A DNA stretch of 64,000 nucleotides, taken from positions 1,054,001-1,118,000 of the forward strand of contig NW_020194638.1 in assembly GCF_002865645.1 (NCBI RefSeq), in the 5' to 3' direction. The position numbers and the translations under genes were made by a program. Position 1 is the first letter of the stretch. Each line of letters starts with the position of its first letter. This stretch comes from Hyaloscypha bicolor E. Lineage: Eukaryota > Ascomycota > Leotiomycetes > Helotiales > Hyaloscyphaceae. This document shows positions 9,815 to 21,015 of this stretch, piece by piece. The notes under the pieces are model-generated. The model was not told the origin of the DNA. It ran no database searches and saw nothing but the letters and a program-made list of their open reading frames with translations.

Positions 9815-12800
9815 AGGACCAGAAGCCCATCGAAGATGCTTTAGAAGAACTCTGCTGCTAATGGGCGGAACATAAGAAGGGGTTAAAGTTCTGTGACAGC
9901 TCCTTCCAGATATTGGACGCTCAAACCCAATAAAAATGTTGTGTTAGAAAGTGTTCTATTTCTCGTCAGCAACACGAGGGAATTTCTCGTTGAGTCTCAA
10001 TTGGATGCTTCCATTTGGCTTCATTGTTTGGTGAAGCACTCTCGTTACGCTCTGAATTGAAAAAGTCGTTTAGCAACTCTGAAAAGAGTCATGGGTGTGT
10101 CAAGGTCGACCGCCTGGAGAAACAGGCCAGCCACGGAAGGGACGACAAACACCATGATTTCGTAGACATATGGCCCTGTCCCCATTGTTATGGGCGCATA
10201 TTGCTTTGATTCCGGGAATGCCAAAGGGCGGTGAAGCGCGGCTTCCTGCTCGGGCTTAGGCCCATGCATTCCAGGTGTACTGTCGCCGTATTTAATGAGA
10301 AAAGAAGTTGATCATAATGACGAGCTGCAAGGCAGGCCGCAAGGTCTCTCGTCGTAAGGTCCGGAGCGAGCCCTCAGGTTAATAAAGTTAGTGATGAGCA
10401 AGATGGGCCCCGTTGCCTTTCCAGAGACCAGAATAATTTCAAGGTTCTGCATGGTGGGAGGGATGGAGCATCCATCGCTTTAACTCTGAAAGTCGATCGG
10501 CGTCGCAATGGAAATTGCCAGTTGCCCTGGTTGCTATCATAAGTTCCAACAGATATTGTGAGGTATGTTAATGGGAGAATTTCCTCTGTAAACAATGTCA
10601 CCTCCTCTTGGAGGGAATGCGTTAGTGCAGAGACCACAGAACGATGCTGAAGATAGTCACCAGAGCACGTGACATGCGCTCGAGTTTGTCGAAGGAATTC
10701 GAACTAGAAAGCGTAGAAGGCCCAAAATGATTGAAAAGTTATCCCAAACACCAAGCTTGAATTCTCATTCTAATATAAGAGGGGTTTTAACTAAAGGAGT
10801 ACCTAGAAGCGAAGGTTAGACTTCAACGTTTCTCGGCTTTATAGGACAATAAACTTCCTTGAAAATCAACGACAACCCTCTTTTTCTACTTATATAATAG
10901 AAGGGCTAGAATATGCTGCATTCAGCTCAATCTTGTTGCAAGTCTCAGATAGCGTAAGCTTTAAATATCCGACTCGCATTGTGAGCACTCCAGGGATCAA
11001 GTGAGCTTTGTTGATGCCCAACCAAACACTTCAAATCTGCCACTCTTCCTTTCGCATACACCGAGTATGATTCTAGGGAAAGGTATCTGAAATATTTGGC
11101 TACCCCTCGAAGCTTACTGTAAAGTTTTTCAAGCAGAGAAGTGATCTGTCACTTGGAGCGGGACTTCAGAAATATTACCAAGAGGCGGCCACACATTTAC
11201 CTGCAGTGCCAGTTCATGTCACCAGCGTGATTTCGCCAAACCATACACCCAAAGGTATTTGAACTGCACTAATTGTTTATTTTTTGCCTTTCTGTGTTGC
11301 TGAGTGTAGTTATGGGTGTCGGGACGAGATATATACCGATGGGGAAGTGGACGGAAGTGTTCTCCGTCTGCCACGTCTCTGTATGAAAGCGAGAACAGAT
11401 TTAGAATAATGGATTAAGACATGACAGCAAGTAGTAGAAGTAATATAAAATAGTGAACACTTCACATCTGTAGGTGCATGGGAAAAAAGGAAGAAGTTAT
11501 CTCCGACTAAGATATTGTGGCCGTCCGCAAGGGCACGAACTTCTTATATGTAACACAAACACAGGATTTCGTATCATATAGGTTTTAAGAGTCTTTAGTT
11601 GACCGGTTCGCATCTGGCATATAGGGGGGCGGGATCTCTGGAGCGCACTGTTATCTAAAAGTACATTAGCTTACTGTCCACATGGAGAGTGCTCAGGTTT
11701 GGAAGAATCTCTGGGCGCACTGCTAAATTTCCTCCTATGAGACATTTTGTCGCTGTGACAAGAGCGGCTTCGAGCCGGCGGGTGATGGTCCTGCTGGGAA
11801 TTGACTGCGGTATTCAAGAGAGGAGGGCACCAAAACCCTCGTCAAGATTTCTTCAGGACTGGTTGTGCCTTGAAACTTTTTGTGCTGTCTTACTATCTGC
11901 AGGTGATGCACCACCTGAAGCGAGACGTTGTAAGCGAGACTTTCATGATAGATGACGTGCATTGGGGTGCCTGGACTGGCCACTTCAAGGCGCCAGTGTG
12001 CATACGTAATATCAGGCAGCGAGAGGTATCCAGACTCCTGGCAGTATCGGTCGAGTGCTGCTCCGTGGGCGCCTCTTGAAGCCCAACATAGATTTCCATT
12101 CGGTGGAATCCTGCTCGAGCTGCCACGACGACTTCGTCGACTCGTCAAATTAGGAAGAATGATATTAGCTGGAACAACTTGACGCATCATTAGAAATACC
12201 ATATGCATGAGGATGGCTTGGAATGTTCGGGCTCTGGTGTGCAGAGCTGCAGGAGAGCTGTTCGGGCCAAGATAATGGGGCAATGGTCCCTTGGCCAGTG
12301 AAACTCTGCGCTACCCGACGCAGCGAAACAGATGTTTGGTTGAGTTAGGATAAAGGGCCTCTCTAGATTGAGAACCGTGTTGATTGCTGAATTCCATCAG
12401 GGGTGGCGGAGGCGGCTTGTTTAGCAGAGAGGTGAGGCAAGCCTCGTCTTAGACCGAAATCCACAACTCCTAACAAGGTAACATATTGGGAATATTGATC
12501 TGCAAATAGTTTGGGTTGAGTGTACTGTACCTAAGTGAACTTTGTTTATTGAGCTGCAGTGAAACTTACTGGCGTGCTTTGGCAAGACCGCTCCGCCATT
12601 CGGGAGGGGTCCGGTGGGCAGGCGGCAAGCCTTGACCAGCTGGCCATGCAGTGGAAACAAGCCTCAAAAGTGATTTGGAAATATTGGCATCGCAATCACA
12701 ACATTGAACGGATAGGGGGAAGTAGTGCGGTCTGAAAGAAGCAACTCGTCAGCAAATCAAATCGAGCAGGCGGTAGGTGCATCGAGAGTTCTCAGCCAAT

Positions 12801-13239
12801 GAATTCTGCAATGCTTGTCTGCGAAAACCACGCTAGCCTTTTTGCCATATCATTGTCAAACATTACTGAGGCCTCGGGTCTGAATTGCAATTCTGTTGGG
12901 TATCAGAGCCAAACTCCAACGGGAATCTGCAGGTGAGCGACTCCTGCAACACCTATCAATCATTCCACATGACCAACGTATCTGCAATACCTGCATCCCA
13001 CTCTCTGCGAGCTTCTCAGCCGTATGAGGGGCAAGCAAACTTTCGAGTTCTGCTGAAATCTGGAAACGAGGTTTGAAAAGCAGCCAAAGTCTGCAGAAAG
13101 GAGATGGATCGGTGAAGGCAAATTTTGGAAAATGCCTTACAAAATTAACAAATAAGTGGCGAATGCAAAAACTACTAAAATTCCACAAACTCGAAAAGCT
13201 TTTGAGAATCGTTTATTCTTCTCCAGGCATGCCTGATCT
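9815..13239. other. Gene-poor region, possible relics only
   Basis: No gene with convincing structure. A 182-codon open frame on the minus strand (11735-12283) and an overlapping 77-codon frame (11893-12126) show some protein-like stretches but no recognisable family and no clear splice sites. Low-confidence relics at best. Confidence 0.5.
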
Positions 13240-13318
13240 TCATGAAGTGCGAACTTCCCAGTAGTCTATTATTCTCCCGGCATGCCTGATCTTCCTGAAG
13301 TGCGAACTTCCCAGTATT
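13213..13318. repeat. 53-bp tandem duplication at a gene 3' end
   Basis: Two units with period 53 (GGCATGCC at 13226 and 13279; GAAGTGCGAACTTC hairpin in both) and only a few mismatches. Because 53 is not a multiple of three, it shifts the reading frame of the overlapping minus-strand gene. Confidence 0.85.
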
Positions 13319-13701
13319 CCCCTTAATGTATGCGGCAAATGGACTTCATTTCCTTCTATCATCCTCAATATGTTAGCTGTAGTTTCGATCGAGAGATGAT
13401 TGAATGTAAATCCTGCCTCGCTGAGTGCTTCCGGGATGAAAATTGTCCACTGATTTAGGCGTAACTATGAAGTGTTAATTTTTTGATATGAGGAAGCCTT
13501 CTATCCGGTTTCAAATACCTGAACTCGAAATCTGTCCTCCCCAAACCGACTTCGCAGTTTCCGCAGTAATCTAGTTCGATCGACATACGGATGGGGCAGA
13601 ACCACTGGGTAGAGCGTCGTGGTGTCTGTCGAGGCGCTCGATGAAGAAGTTTCTTGAATCTCAGTGGTTCCCTCTCTGAAGATAGTGCTGTTTGAACCCA
13701 T
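13240..13701 (-). CDS. Small two-exon hypothetical protein with altered C-terminus
   Basis: Exon 1 is 13701-13519 (61 codons, MGSNSTIFREGTTEIQ...). The intron is 13518-13450 (GTATTT donor, ATTAAC branch site, ATCAG acceptor). Exon 2 is 13449-13240 in phase 0, encoding WTIFIPEALSEAG and onward for 69 residues. Both exons read as ordinary soluble protein, with a Ser/Thr-rich head and a basic RLLRKLRSRF segment. No family is recognised. The 53-bp tandem duplication lies across the end: translation passes through the first copy reached and then runs out of frame in the second, ending at a TGA at 13240-13242. Without the extra copy the frame would continue about 20 residues further, so the present C-terminus looks derived. 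Confidence 0.6.
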
Positions 13702-14409
13702 TGCTTTGGATTTCGAAGTGGAGGTGGAGACGAAATCGTTGATCTAGATGGAGAATGTAGACGAAGACTGCTAGTGCACTTATATGAGTGAGCAGCCGGC
13801 CCGATGGGGCGGGGGTAAATACTTCGAGGGCTGGGACCCACTCATATTTTCAGCGGGCATTTATGCAACCGGAGCTTGCATGGAGGCGGCTCTTCCACGT
13901 GAGCCTCGATGATAGGGTGACAGACCTTCCTGTACAAGGCAGTTGTCACTGCATCAGGCTTCAGACCAGGCTCGATGTTGAGGCTCTGAATTTGCTCTTA
14001 GACTCGTTGCAAGGGCGGTTGATTGAAAAAAAATCTTTGCTCGGACCAATTAGAAACCATGCTACGCATCAGCCGCCGAGGCGTTGAGGCTCAACTGACA
14101 TGCCAGGGTCCCGCTTTAACTAAGACGGGGCGGGACACCGACTATAAGTCCTCATCTGGCCCAGGGGCGAAGCTTTTCCATATAAAAGGATCTTTGAGGC
14201 GCTGTGTGCTCACCTGTGAAAATCATTTTCATGGGTACAAGAGGATGGAAATTGAAGGACATCTGTCATTCACGTTGCCTAGCCGGTTTCTCGAAATCCT
14301 GTCACGTGATCACCCCGCGTACAGCGGTACAGCGGTAGGCGAAACTAGCTTTAAAGCACCATTTTTTACTGAGCTTTGGAAATTGCGTCTGGAGCTGCGT
14401 CACGTATAA
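13702..14409. other. Intergenic, no supported gene
   Basis: Open frames at 13788-14087 and 14023-14409 have no recognisable motif and no clear start context. Nothing else is seen before the AT-rich island. Confidence 0.5.
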
Positions 14410-16130
14410 CCCAATATTACTAAATCGCGAATTGCTCAATAATAACAACTCCAAATTAAGAAGTAAGTTAATTGAATAATAAAATGCTTGCCTGTCTTCA
14501 AATCCTTAATAGCATTAGTACCCAAGCCTAGTAATTATTTACTATTATAGATAAACAAGCCAATTAATAATTTGTTATATAATTTTTATTAAATTATACT
14601 CTCAAAAATAATTCAAATTATAAATCCTCTTAAAATATTAAATTTAGATATAATTTAATTAATTTAAGTTATAAAGCTCAGAATTAAAATAAGTAATTAA
14701 AAGTCTATTAAGAAAAGGGCAATTTTATTATAAGTTTATTATAGGAATTTTATTAAACTTATTAATTATATTCTCAAAACTAATTCAAATTTTAAATTCT
14801 CCTAAAATATTAAAATTAGCTATAATGTCACGATAAGGTAATATTGCAGTGGTAGTAAAGAGCTTGAATTGAGCTAAAGGCTATTTGCTGGGTTAAGGAA
14901 ATACTAGCTATATACTAAGCCACATGTAGTAGCACCTTGTAACTGGTGCCACGTAACATATAATATAATTAATTTATGTTATAAAGCTCTTATTCTAAAT
15001 AAGTAAATAAAAAGTTATTAAGGAAAAGACAATTTTAAAGAAAGAAAGAAAAAAATTAAGAAATATAAAGCTAAAAAATTGCTTTTTTGCCTTTTCTCAA
15101 ATGACTTTATTATTACTTATTTAAAAGTAAAGTTACTAAACTCAAATTTAATTGCAATATATTAAACTTAAATATTCTAGGAACTCTTATAATTTAGATA
15201 TTAATTAGTATTATAATTAAAGGGTTATAAAAGCGCAATTTTACTCTAAATACAGTTTTCGTATTTTCGCTAAAAATCGATTTTAAAGCTAGTTTCGCAT
15301 ACCGCTATACCCCGCATTAAAGGGGGAGTTTCACCATCAAGATATTTTTCAAGTGGTACCCGTTCGTACCTTCTTCCACTTATGACCTTAGGTGGTTCGT
15401 GAAAGCAATCTGGTCAAATCACGTGCACATAGCCGAAAATCAAGGAACATCGTTTTATATGAAATGACTAGTATTATTAAAGCCTAGAAATTATTATAAT
15501 AGCCTCTCTAGTACTATCAGATCTTCTACTTTCGCTCCCCGAGCCAGACTAATTATTCTCACTCTCTTCCTTCCTTAAAAAGCTTATATAATTATTAATA
15601 AGCTCTTTTTTTTAATTATTTTAATTATATTCTTTATTAAGAGCCCAAAATTAATACTTTCTATTTCTTTCTTTTTCTTCTCTTATTTCTTTCTATTTAT
15701 ATAATTTAAGGGCTTCTCTTAAGTAAATTAAAGTAAGAAAAAGTATTTCTAGCTTTAAGTATTTCTTATTTCTCTTTATTTCTCTTTAATGCTTTTTTTA
15801 ATTTTTCTTTCTTTAATTAATGTACTTCTTTAATAATTATAATACTTCTTTTATAAAGTCTTCTTTTAAAAGAGTTTTTTTCTTATTTTCTTTAAATTTA
15901 ATTATATAAATCGCATTATTTTTATACTTGGTTAATTAAGTATTATATAAGATACTCTTTATATTATACTTAAAGGAGTTTTATTTACCTTATAATTAAG
16001 AAGTTATTAATAGTTTTTCTTTTTATCTCTAATTATTTAATATATAAATACTATTTCTTAACTTCTTTAGTTAGGAATTAAAAGGCCCTAGGGAGGTCTG
16101 GTTTTGGTGTGCTTAGTAGACTGGATATAA
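14410..16130. repeat. AT-rich, RIP-like repeat island
   Basis: Extreme AT bias, dominated by TTAA/TAATTA words, with no open frames. Segments around 14570-14720, 14735-14825 and 14959-15050 are diverged copies of one another (AAAATATTAAA, GTTATAAAGCTC and ATAAGTAA are shared). The pattern fits ancient repeats mutated C-to-T by repeat-induced point mutation. Confidence 0.75.
14821..14963. mobile_element. Short solo LTR-like insertion with TATAA duplication
   Basis: The 133-bp unit 14826-14958 begins TGTCACG and ends CGTAACA. It is flanked by TATAA on both sides (14821-14825 and 14959-14963) and interrupts one of the AT-rich repeat copies, which resumes after it. The small size suggests a TRIM-like LTR. 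Confidence 0.65.
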
Positions 16131-16301
16131 ATCCATCTTGGACAATTTTGGGATGTGATCAGACATGATTGCTTAAATGAATTGGTAAACTATCTACAAA
16201 AAAAAAATTGCGGTGACGATGATTTTGTGAGTCACATGATTTGGCCAGATTGCTTTCACGAACCATCTAAGGTAATAAGTGGAAGGTACGAACGGGCACC
16301 A
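15354..16301. mobile_element. Inverted-repeat element, about 0.95 kb
   Basis: About 70 bp at 15354-15425 (containing CCCGTTCGTACC and GGTTCGTGAAAGCAATCTGG) returns inverted at about 16233-16301 with scattered mismatches, mostly transitions. The interior is AT-rich and non-coding. It looks like a decayed DNA transposon. No target duplication is recognisable. Confidence 0.65.
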
Positions 16302-16565
16302 ACCTCAATACACAAATTGCCAACGCCAAATGCTATTCAATATATCTTCTCCTTTGACAATAAAGCAACCACCTGTACATGTACGTGTCCAGCGTACAAA
16401 CGGATTGAACTCCTGAAACCCTCCCGTCTTGTCCTTTCTCGTCATAACCAGCTTTACTTTTTGTTACTGAATCCTCAAACGCAATTTTCAGGGTCTGCCA
16501 GCAGAACCCAACCTCGAAAATACGAATTTGTGAACTACATCCTTCCATTGTGCTGCCCTGAATTG

Positions 16566-18254
16566 CTAACCCAGCAGGTACGTTGAGTTTGATTGAGCTC
16601 GTTGGACGATCTTGCTGAGTATGGACTTCAGCTCCCCAGATCTTATGCGGTCTGCGGTGTCCACTTGCAACATTCTGTCCTCGACCAGGTCCAGAAGATC
16701 TCGGATCATCTTGGAATAACGTCTATGTTTACGCAGCTTCTGGATCCATTCAGTCACTTGTGGTCGTACTGTTGCGAACTTCTCGGAGCCAGAGTAATAC
16801 ACGGTGTAGAAAAGATCGTCCAAGACCGTATCATGGGCTACCACGAGTCTTGCGTTTGCGAAGTCTTGGATACCAGTGTTGCCATCAAGCATCCAAGTGA
16901 TGAATTCAAGGAAGATGCATGCGAAACTCCAAATATCGTAGGCTCTCGAAACCAATCTCTCTAAGACGAGTTCTGGAGGGACATAAGTCGGGGATCCGTT
17001 GATTGTCGTAGGATCTTGACGAGACCGAGATTCGAGGCGATGGAAACGGCCCAGACCTAGATCCGTGATTTGAAGAATTCCGGTAGGGCCAAAGTCTTCG
17101 AGGTTGTCGAACCACAAAATGTTTTCCGGCTTTAGATCGCCATGTCTTCCAAATGTCTCCTCTTCCTTGTCAACCTTCATGCGGACATTCATGGATGGCC
17201 TCCGACGAGATACTTCGGGGTCGGTACGATCAGATCCCAGGGGATACGCCGTTTTGAATTCATGAATTACATGCAGAGCAGAAGCCAATCCAAGTAATTG
17301 TTCCAGAGCCCAGAGGACCTCTGTCTTTTCCCACTTCAGCAGAGAATTCTTCTCCCAATACTCGCGGAGATTGAGCTTTGCGAATGGAAACAGAAAATGA
17401 TATTTGTTCTTGAATTTGTATGTTGCCAGCAGCTTGATCAGATGTGGGTCCTTCTTGAGCGTAAGCTTGCTGAGCATGTCGTTTTCTTTCTCGAAGTCCT
17501 CCGATTTCCGAGAAATCAACCTTTTGACGGCTATCTTTGGCACCTGAGATGCGTGAGATTTTCTGCTTTTCTTTCCTGACTTTCGTCTTACCGAAGAGTC
17601 GCTCAAGGAGAATAGGGACTGATGGGCAGGATGAATCTGGACACGCCAAACTTCACTGTAGCCACCTTCCCTCATTTCGCCTTCTTCGTTCTCTTTGTCA
17701 CCGATGTATGGCATGATTGTGCTGTCGTCCAGAATATGATGTTTGATGCGGTCCGGATAACTTTTGAAGACAGGCGCGAGTACAAGCCACTGGTCGCGAC
17801 TGAGGTCTTCGATATCGTGCGATCTCCAAGATGAAAGCGCACGTATCCCACATTCGCATTCATGTTCTTGAGGACAGGACTTGTGTTTCCTCTTTCCCAA
17901 AGTGTAGTTTGGTGAATGCGAAGGGACTCTCGCGAGAGGAAGATCCTCATCGGTGACTTTACTGTCAATGATATCCAGTATATTTGGATAAGGGCCTTGG
18001 TTTGAGCCATAGAGTATAAGTATCGCGAACAGTTTCAGGGCCTTGGTACAAATGTGGTTAGTTGCAGAATGGAGACCTCTGTCGTCTAGTTCTGGATATA
18101 TCTCGTGAAGTACATTCCGCACCGCGTCCTTCTTCAAATGCTTTCGAATCTCGTTGATTGGAATAAAGTATGTATTGCCCCGGGGGGGCCATTCCAGTTT
18201 CTTCTCTTTCAGCTTCCTCGCTAGATTTTCAGCTGCATTTGAAGGAAGTGACAT
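16566..18254 (-). CDS. Protein kinase-like protein A, with N-terminal extension
   Basis: Intronless, 562 residues. The first 185 residues form an N-terminal region (KLFAILILYG, DEDLPLARV, RDQWLVLAPVF) shared with kinase B at 22926-25172. The kinase domain has a Gly-rich loop (GGYSEVW, about 198-204), catalytic Lys at about 244 (AVKRL), HGDLKPEN at about 371 in place of HRDLKPEN, and DLG at about 398 instead of DFG. VPPE stands at the APE position. Lys, catalytic Asp and metal-binding Asp are all present, so activity is plausible. Such kinases are common in expanded fungal families, often near HET or NLR-type genes. Substrate unknown. Confidence 0.88.
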   Translation of the reverse strand: MSLPSNAAENLARKLKEKKLEWPPRGNTYFIPINEIRKHLKKDAVRNVLHEIYPELDDRGLHSATNHICTKALKLFAILILYGSNQGPYPNILDIIDSKVTDEDLPLARVPSHSPNYTLGKRKHKSCPQEHECECGIRALSSWRSHDIEDLSRDQWLVLAPVFKSYPDRIKHHILDDSTIMPYIGDKENEEGEMREGGYSEVWRVQIHPAHQSLFSLSDSSVRRKSGKKSRKSHASQVPKIAVKRLISRKSEDFEKENDMLSKLTLKKDPHLIKLLATYKFKNKYHFLFPFAKLNLREYWEKNSLLKWEKTEVLWALEQLLGLASALHVIHEFKTAYPLGSDRTDPEVSRRRPSMNVRMKVDKEEETFGRHGDLKPENILWFDNLEDFGPTGILQITDLGLGRFHRLESRSRQDPTTINGSPTYVPPELVLERLVSRAYDIWSFACIFLEFITWMLDGNTGIQDFANARLVVAHDTVLDDLFYTVYYSGSEKFATVRPQVTEWIQKLRKHRRYSKMIRDLLDLVEDRMLQVDTADRIRSGELKSILSKIVQRAQSNSTYLLG

Positions 18255-19085
18255 GCTGGTGGATTTGTTACTTCGAGGTAGAGGATCCGCAACAATTCGG
18301 TAGCCTATGATATTGGGTCGATTTTTGGTGGAGTACGGATCAAGCCCAGGCTATTGTTGTTTCTTTGGTACGCTGGACTTGTCAGTCTCAGGGTCATGCA
18401 CTTGGATGCAGGGCACATACAATGTTGTGCTGTGAGCAATACACAGCCTTCCTAAAACATTAGCAGGGCTTCAAATGTACCGGACAAGATAGCGAGAAAG
18501 CTGGCGGCAGTTGTAAAATGAAGTGAATCATCGTCTGGCTTGGGCGAGGTCAGAGAGCTCCTGGGGCTATAAGGCTCTTTCATGCGGGCTCCGGTTTTCC
18601 AGTGACTGCCTTGCTGATTCATCTCGGGCATCTCACTGGATATCTAAAGACTCATCTAGGCACATTTTCCGGGAACCACAAGGCGCAGTGTTGTTGACGC
18701 CTGGTGGGCGGCTGGGCGGGCTTCACCAGACCAGATGGTGAGTGGAACACTCGGTGACTGGTTGCGGCAGTGCTCGCCCTTTCTACGCCCGACTGCTGCT
18801 GGAGGGTGAATCTTGGCGGATCATTCGCTGATGTGTTATGCAGGGTTCGATGCCGAACTGTTGCCTATCACATCTGCCCGGCACTGCGTCTGGTTCAAAG
18901 ACCCAATATACAACCCTGTTCACTGGCTTATGACTCGGTTGCCTTTGATCTGCTATCCTACCTTGGGATGAATGAAAAGCTTCTGATACAGTACATGTCC
19001 AAAAATATGTCTAAAGCTATCCAAACCCTCAAATCTAATACTCGTTCTTCCGAGATGGAGCATGATCTTCTTAGCATGCCAATCA
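18255..19085. other. Intergenic, promoter of kinase A
   Basis: No supported gene. It holds the presumed promoter of kinase A and the 3' end of the CorA-like gene. Confidence 0.5.
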
Positions 19086-21015
19086 CTATACCTCCGTTCG
19101 TCTTCGCTGGCGATTTCGAGCCCCTGAAAACTGCCCCCAAAACCATCTCAGCCTTTCACGCATCTTAACCCTGGACCATAGGGAGTTGTGACTGAAGGCT
19201 TTCTCAAAGATCGGTCCACCTTTCTGTTTGCTGTCTCGCTTGTTCGATGAGTACAACCACAACTGCCACGCGAGAAGCGTAGCAGCAGTGAGAGGAACAG
19301 TAACCACGGCAATCCACCAGGCATCTTTAGCGATTGAAATGGTACCATTATCATCAACATGTACAAGTTGAGTGGAGAAGAAGCCCTTCGATGTTTAATC
19401 AATATTTGGTCAGAGCGACGGTTTGGAGAGGAGAACATACAGAAACAACGGTGATAGGCAAATATATGAGCGTAATTATTGTGAGGATCTTAACTGCTAT
19501 TTGGAGTCAGTTATTTGTCTCCTAGTCAGAAGAATTATCGACTCCATACCTGCAGCATCATGTGTGCTTTTCTCCTAGAGAATTTCAGTATACCATACCT
19601 TTGACAGGCCTTCAGAGCCGACTTACTGTCAATATTCGTACTTTGCCATGTTCATTTCTTGTTTCCTGCATGAGGCCACTGAGAGATTTTGCATTCTCAT
19701 ATTCGAGTAGGTCGGAAAGCTACCAGAATGTCAATTTTTGAGGCTGGTTCATCGGGAATTTGGGCATACAATCTGAGCAACACCTTGCACTCGCTTGTGC
19801 AAAATCCCTGCTCTTTTTGTGTTCAATTGAACTTCTTTCATCTGCTCCTCAAGCTCCTCGATTATGAGAGAGCATGTGCAGTTTTTATGACCTTGGCAAA
19901 GGCAAAAGCGACGAGATTGTCGTTGAAGTTTGGAAAGAGTATCAAGAAGTGAGCCGAAGATGACTTCAAGGTCCAGAATCTTATCCTCTACCCTTTTTAT
20001 TCGTTGTCTGTCAAGAAAGTTGAGAACCAGGTCTGGAAGTGGAGAGAGCGGTTCTTCCGCGCTTTGAACTTGGGCCAACGTCACACGGTCTGACTATTTA
20101 TTCGCCAATTAGAGTTCAAACCGAGACTAAAGTGGCCAGAAGCATACCTGATCTTTCAATACTTGCTCAAGTCCTCTTATGTATAGCCTCCAATTATCTT
20201 GCAAGGTCGAAATCAATCCTCCGTGAAGCTCAAAGGCATTCAATTCCTTCCCGCTGTCTTTCGCCTGACCAATGGCTGCTTCTAAACTCTGTCTCGCAGG
20301 GTCTGAAGGAGCTATTAGAACGAAGATCATTTTGTCATTACTGCGCTGGTACTGTTGGTAGACAGCTGTTTGCCTGATTGACCAGGGATCATAATCAGGA
20401 TACGATTCGAGCTGTTTTTCGCGTTGATTCCGAACAACATAGCGAAAGCTGTAGGCCAGTTCTGTGTTATGTTAGCATTATTGCTCATCGAAGATGAGAG
20501 GTTTCTTACCCCACGAGCCGCCTTTTGGGGTTTCAGGGAAAACAGACTCAATATTGCCAAACTTGAAAGGTGGGCTTCCAACATCGGCGGACTCTCCGGT
20601 TTGGAAACGGAATGGGAGAACAAAGTCCCAGATGGCGGGGAACATCGAGAACGCAGAGAGTAGCCACTCAAAAAGGTCATACGTAATATAGAGCCTGCTA
20701 TAAGAGTTCTTTTGGTAGATGCTGAATATTTGACATGCATCCGGTTGAGCCTTAACCACGTGAGCTTATGATCGAACATCTTCAGAAATACCAACGTACA
20801 ACAAAGTCATCTAGCCCAACGACAGTGTTAATCAATCGCCGTTGATTGTGCTCTCCCTTCGTTGAATCAGTGCCGGGTAAGTTGGATTGAAAACTCGTGA
20901 TCTCCAACTTGGAATCTTCATGGAGCGGACAGAATGTGTCTGCAAAGTCTTCATCAATTTCGCTGACGAGTGATGACCCATCCCAATCAGAAAGCGAACC
21001 ACTTTTCATATCCAT
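19086..21015 (-). CDS. CorA-like membrane protein
   Basis: Eight exons join in frame into 515 residues: 21015-20792, 20721-20510, 20461-20148, 20093-19770, 19719-19627, 19574-19550, 19496-19441 and 19385-19086, with introns of 48-70 nt. The N-terminal half has the conserved pattern of fungal CorA-like proteins (WDFVLPFRF, ELAYSFRYVVRN, PWSIRQTAVYQQ). A helical and coiled-coil segment (about 250-395) follows, then two membrane helices (about 398-416 and 438-460) near the C-terminus. The GMN tripeptide of true CorA Mg2+ channels is not seen after helix 1 (GFFST instead), so Mg2+ transport should not be assumed. Related fungal proteins are often accessory. It lies between two paralogous kinases on the same strand. 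Confidence 0.9.

Noticed and set aside
11735..12283. 182-codon minus-strand frame
   Set aside because: Some stretches look protein-like but there is no motif, and a second frame overlaps it. Noted only as a possible relic.
13965..13976. AGACCAGGCTCG resembling the same transposon end
   Set aside because: 11 of 12 bases match but no opposite end or target duplication was found.
18842..18852. GGTTCGATGCC resembling a tRNA B box
   Set aside because: No matching A box or cloverleaf could be folded around it. No tRNA gene was found in the window.
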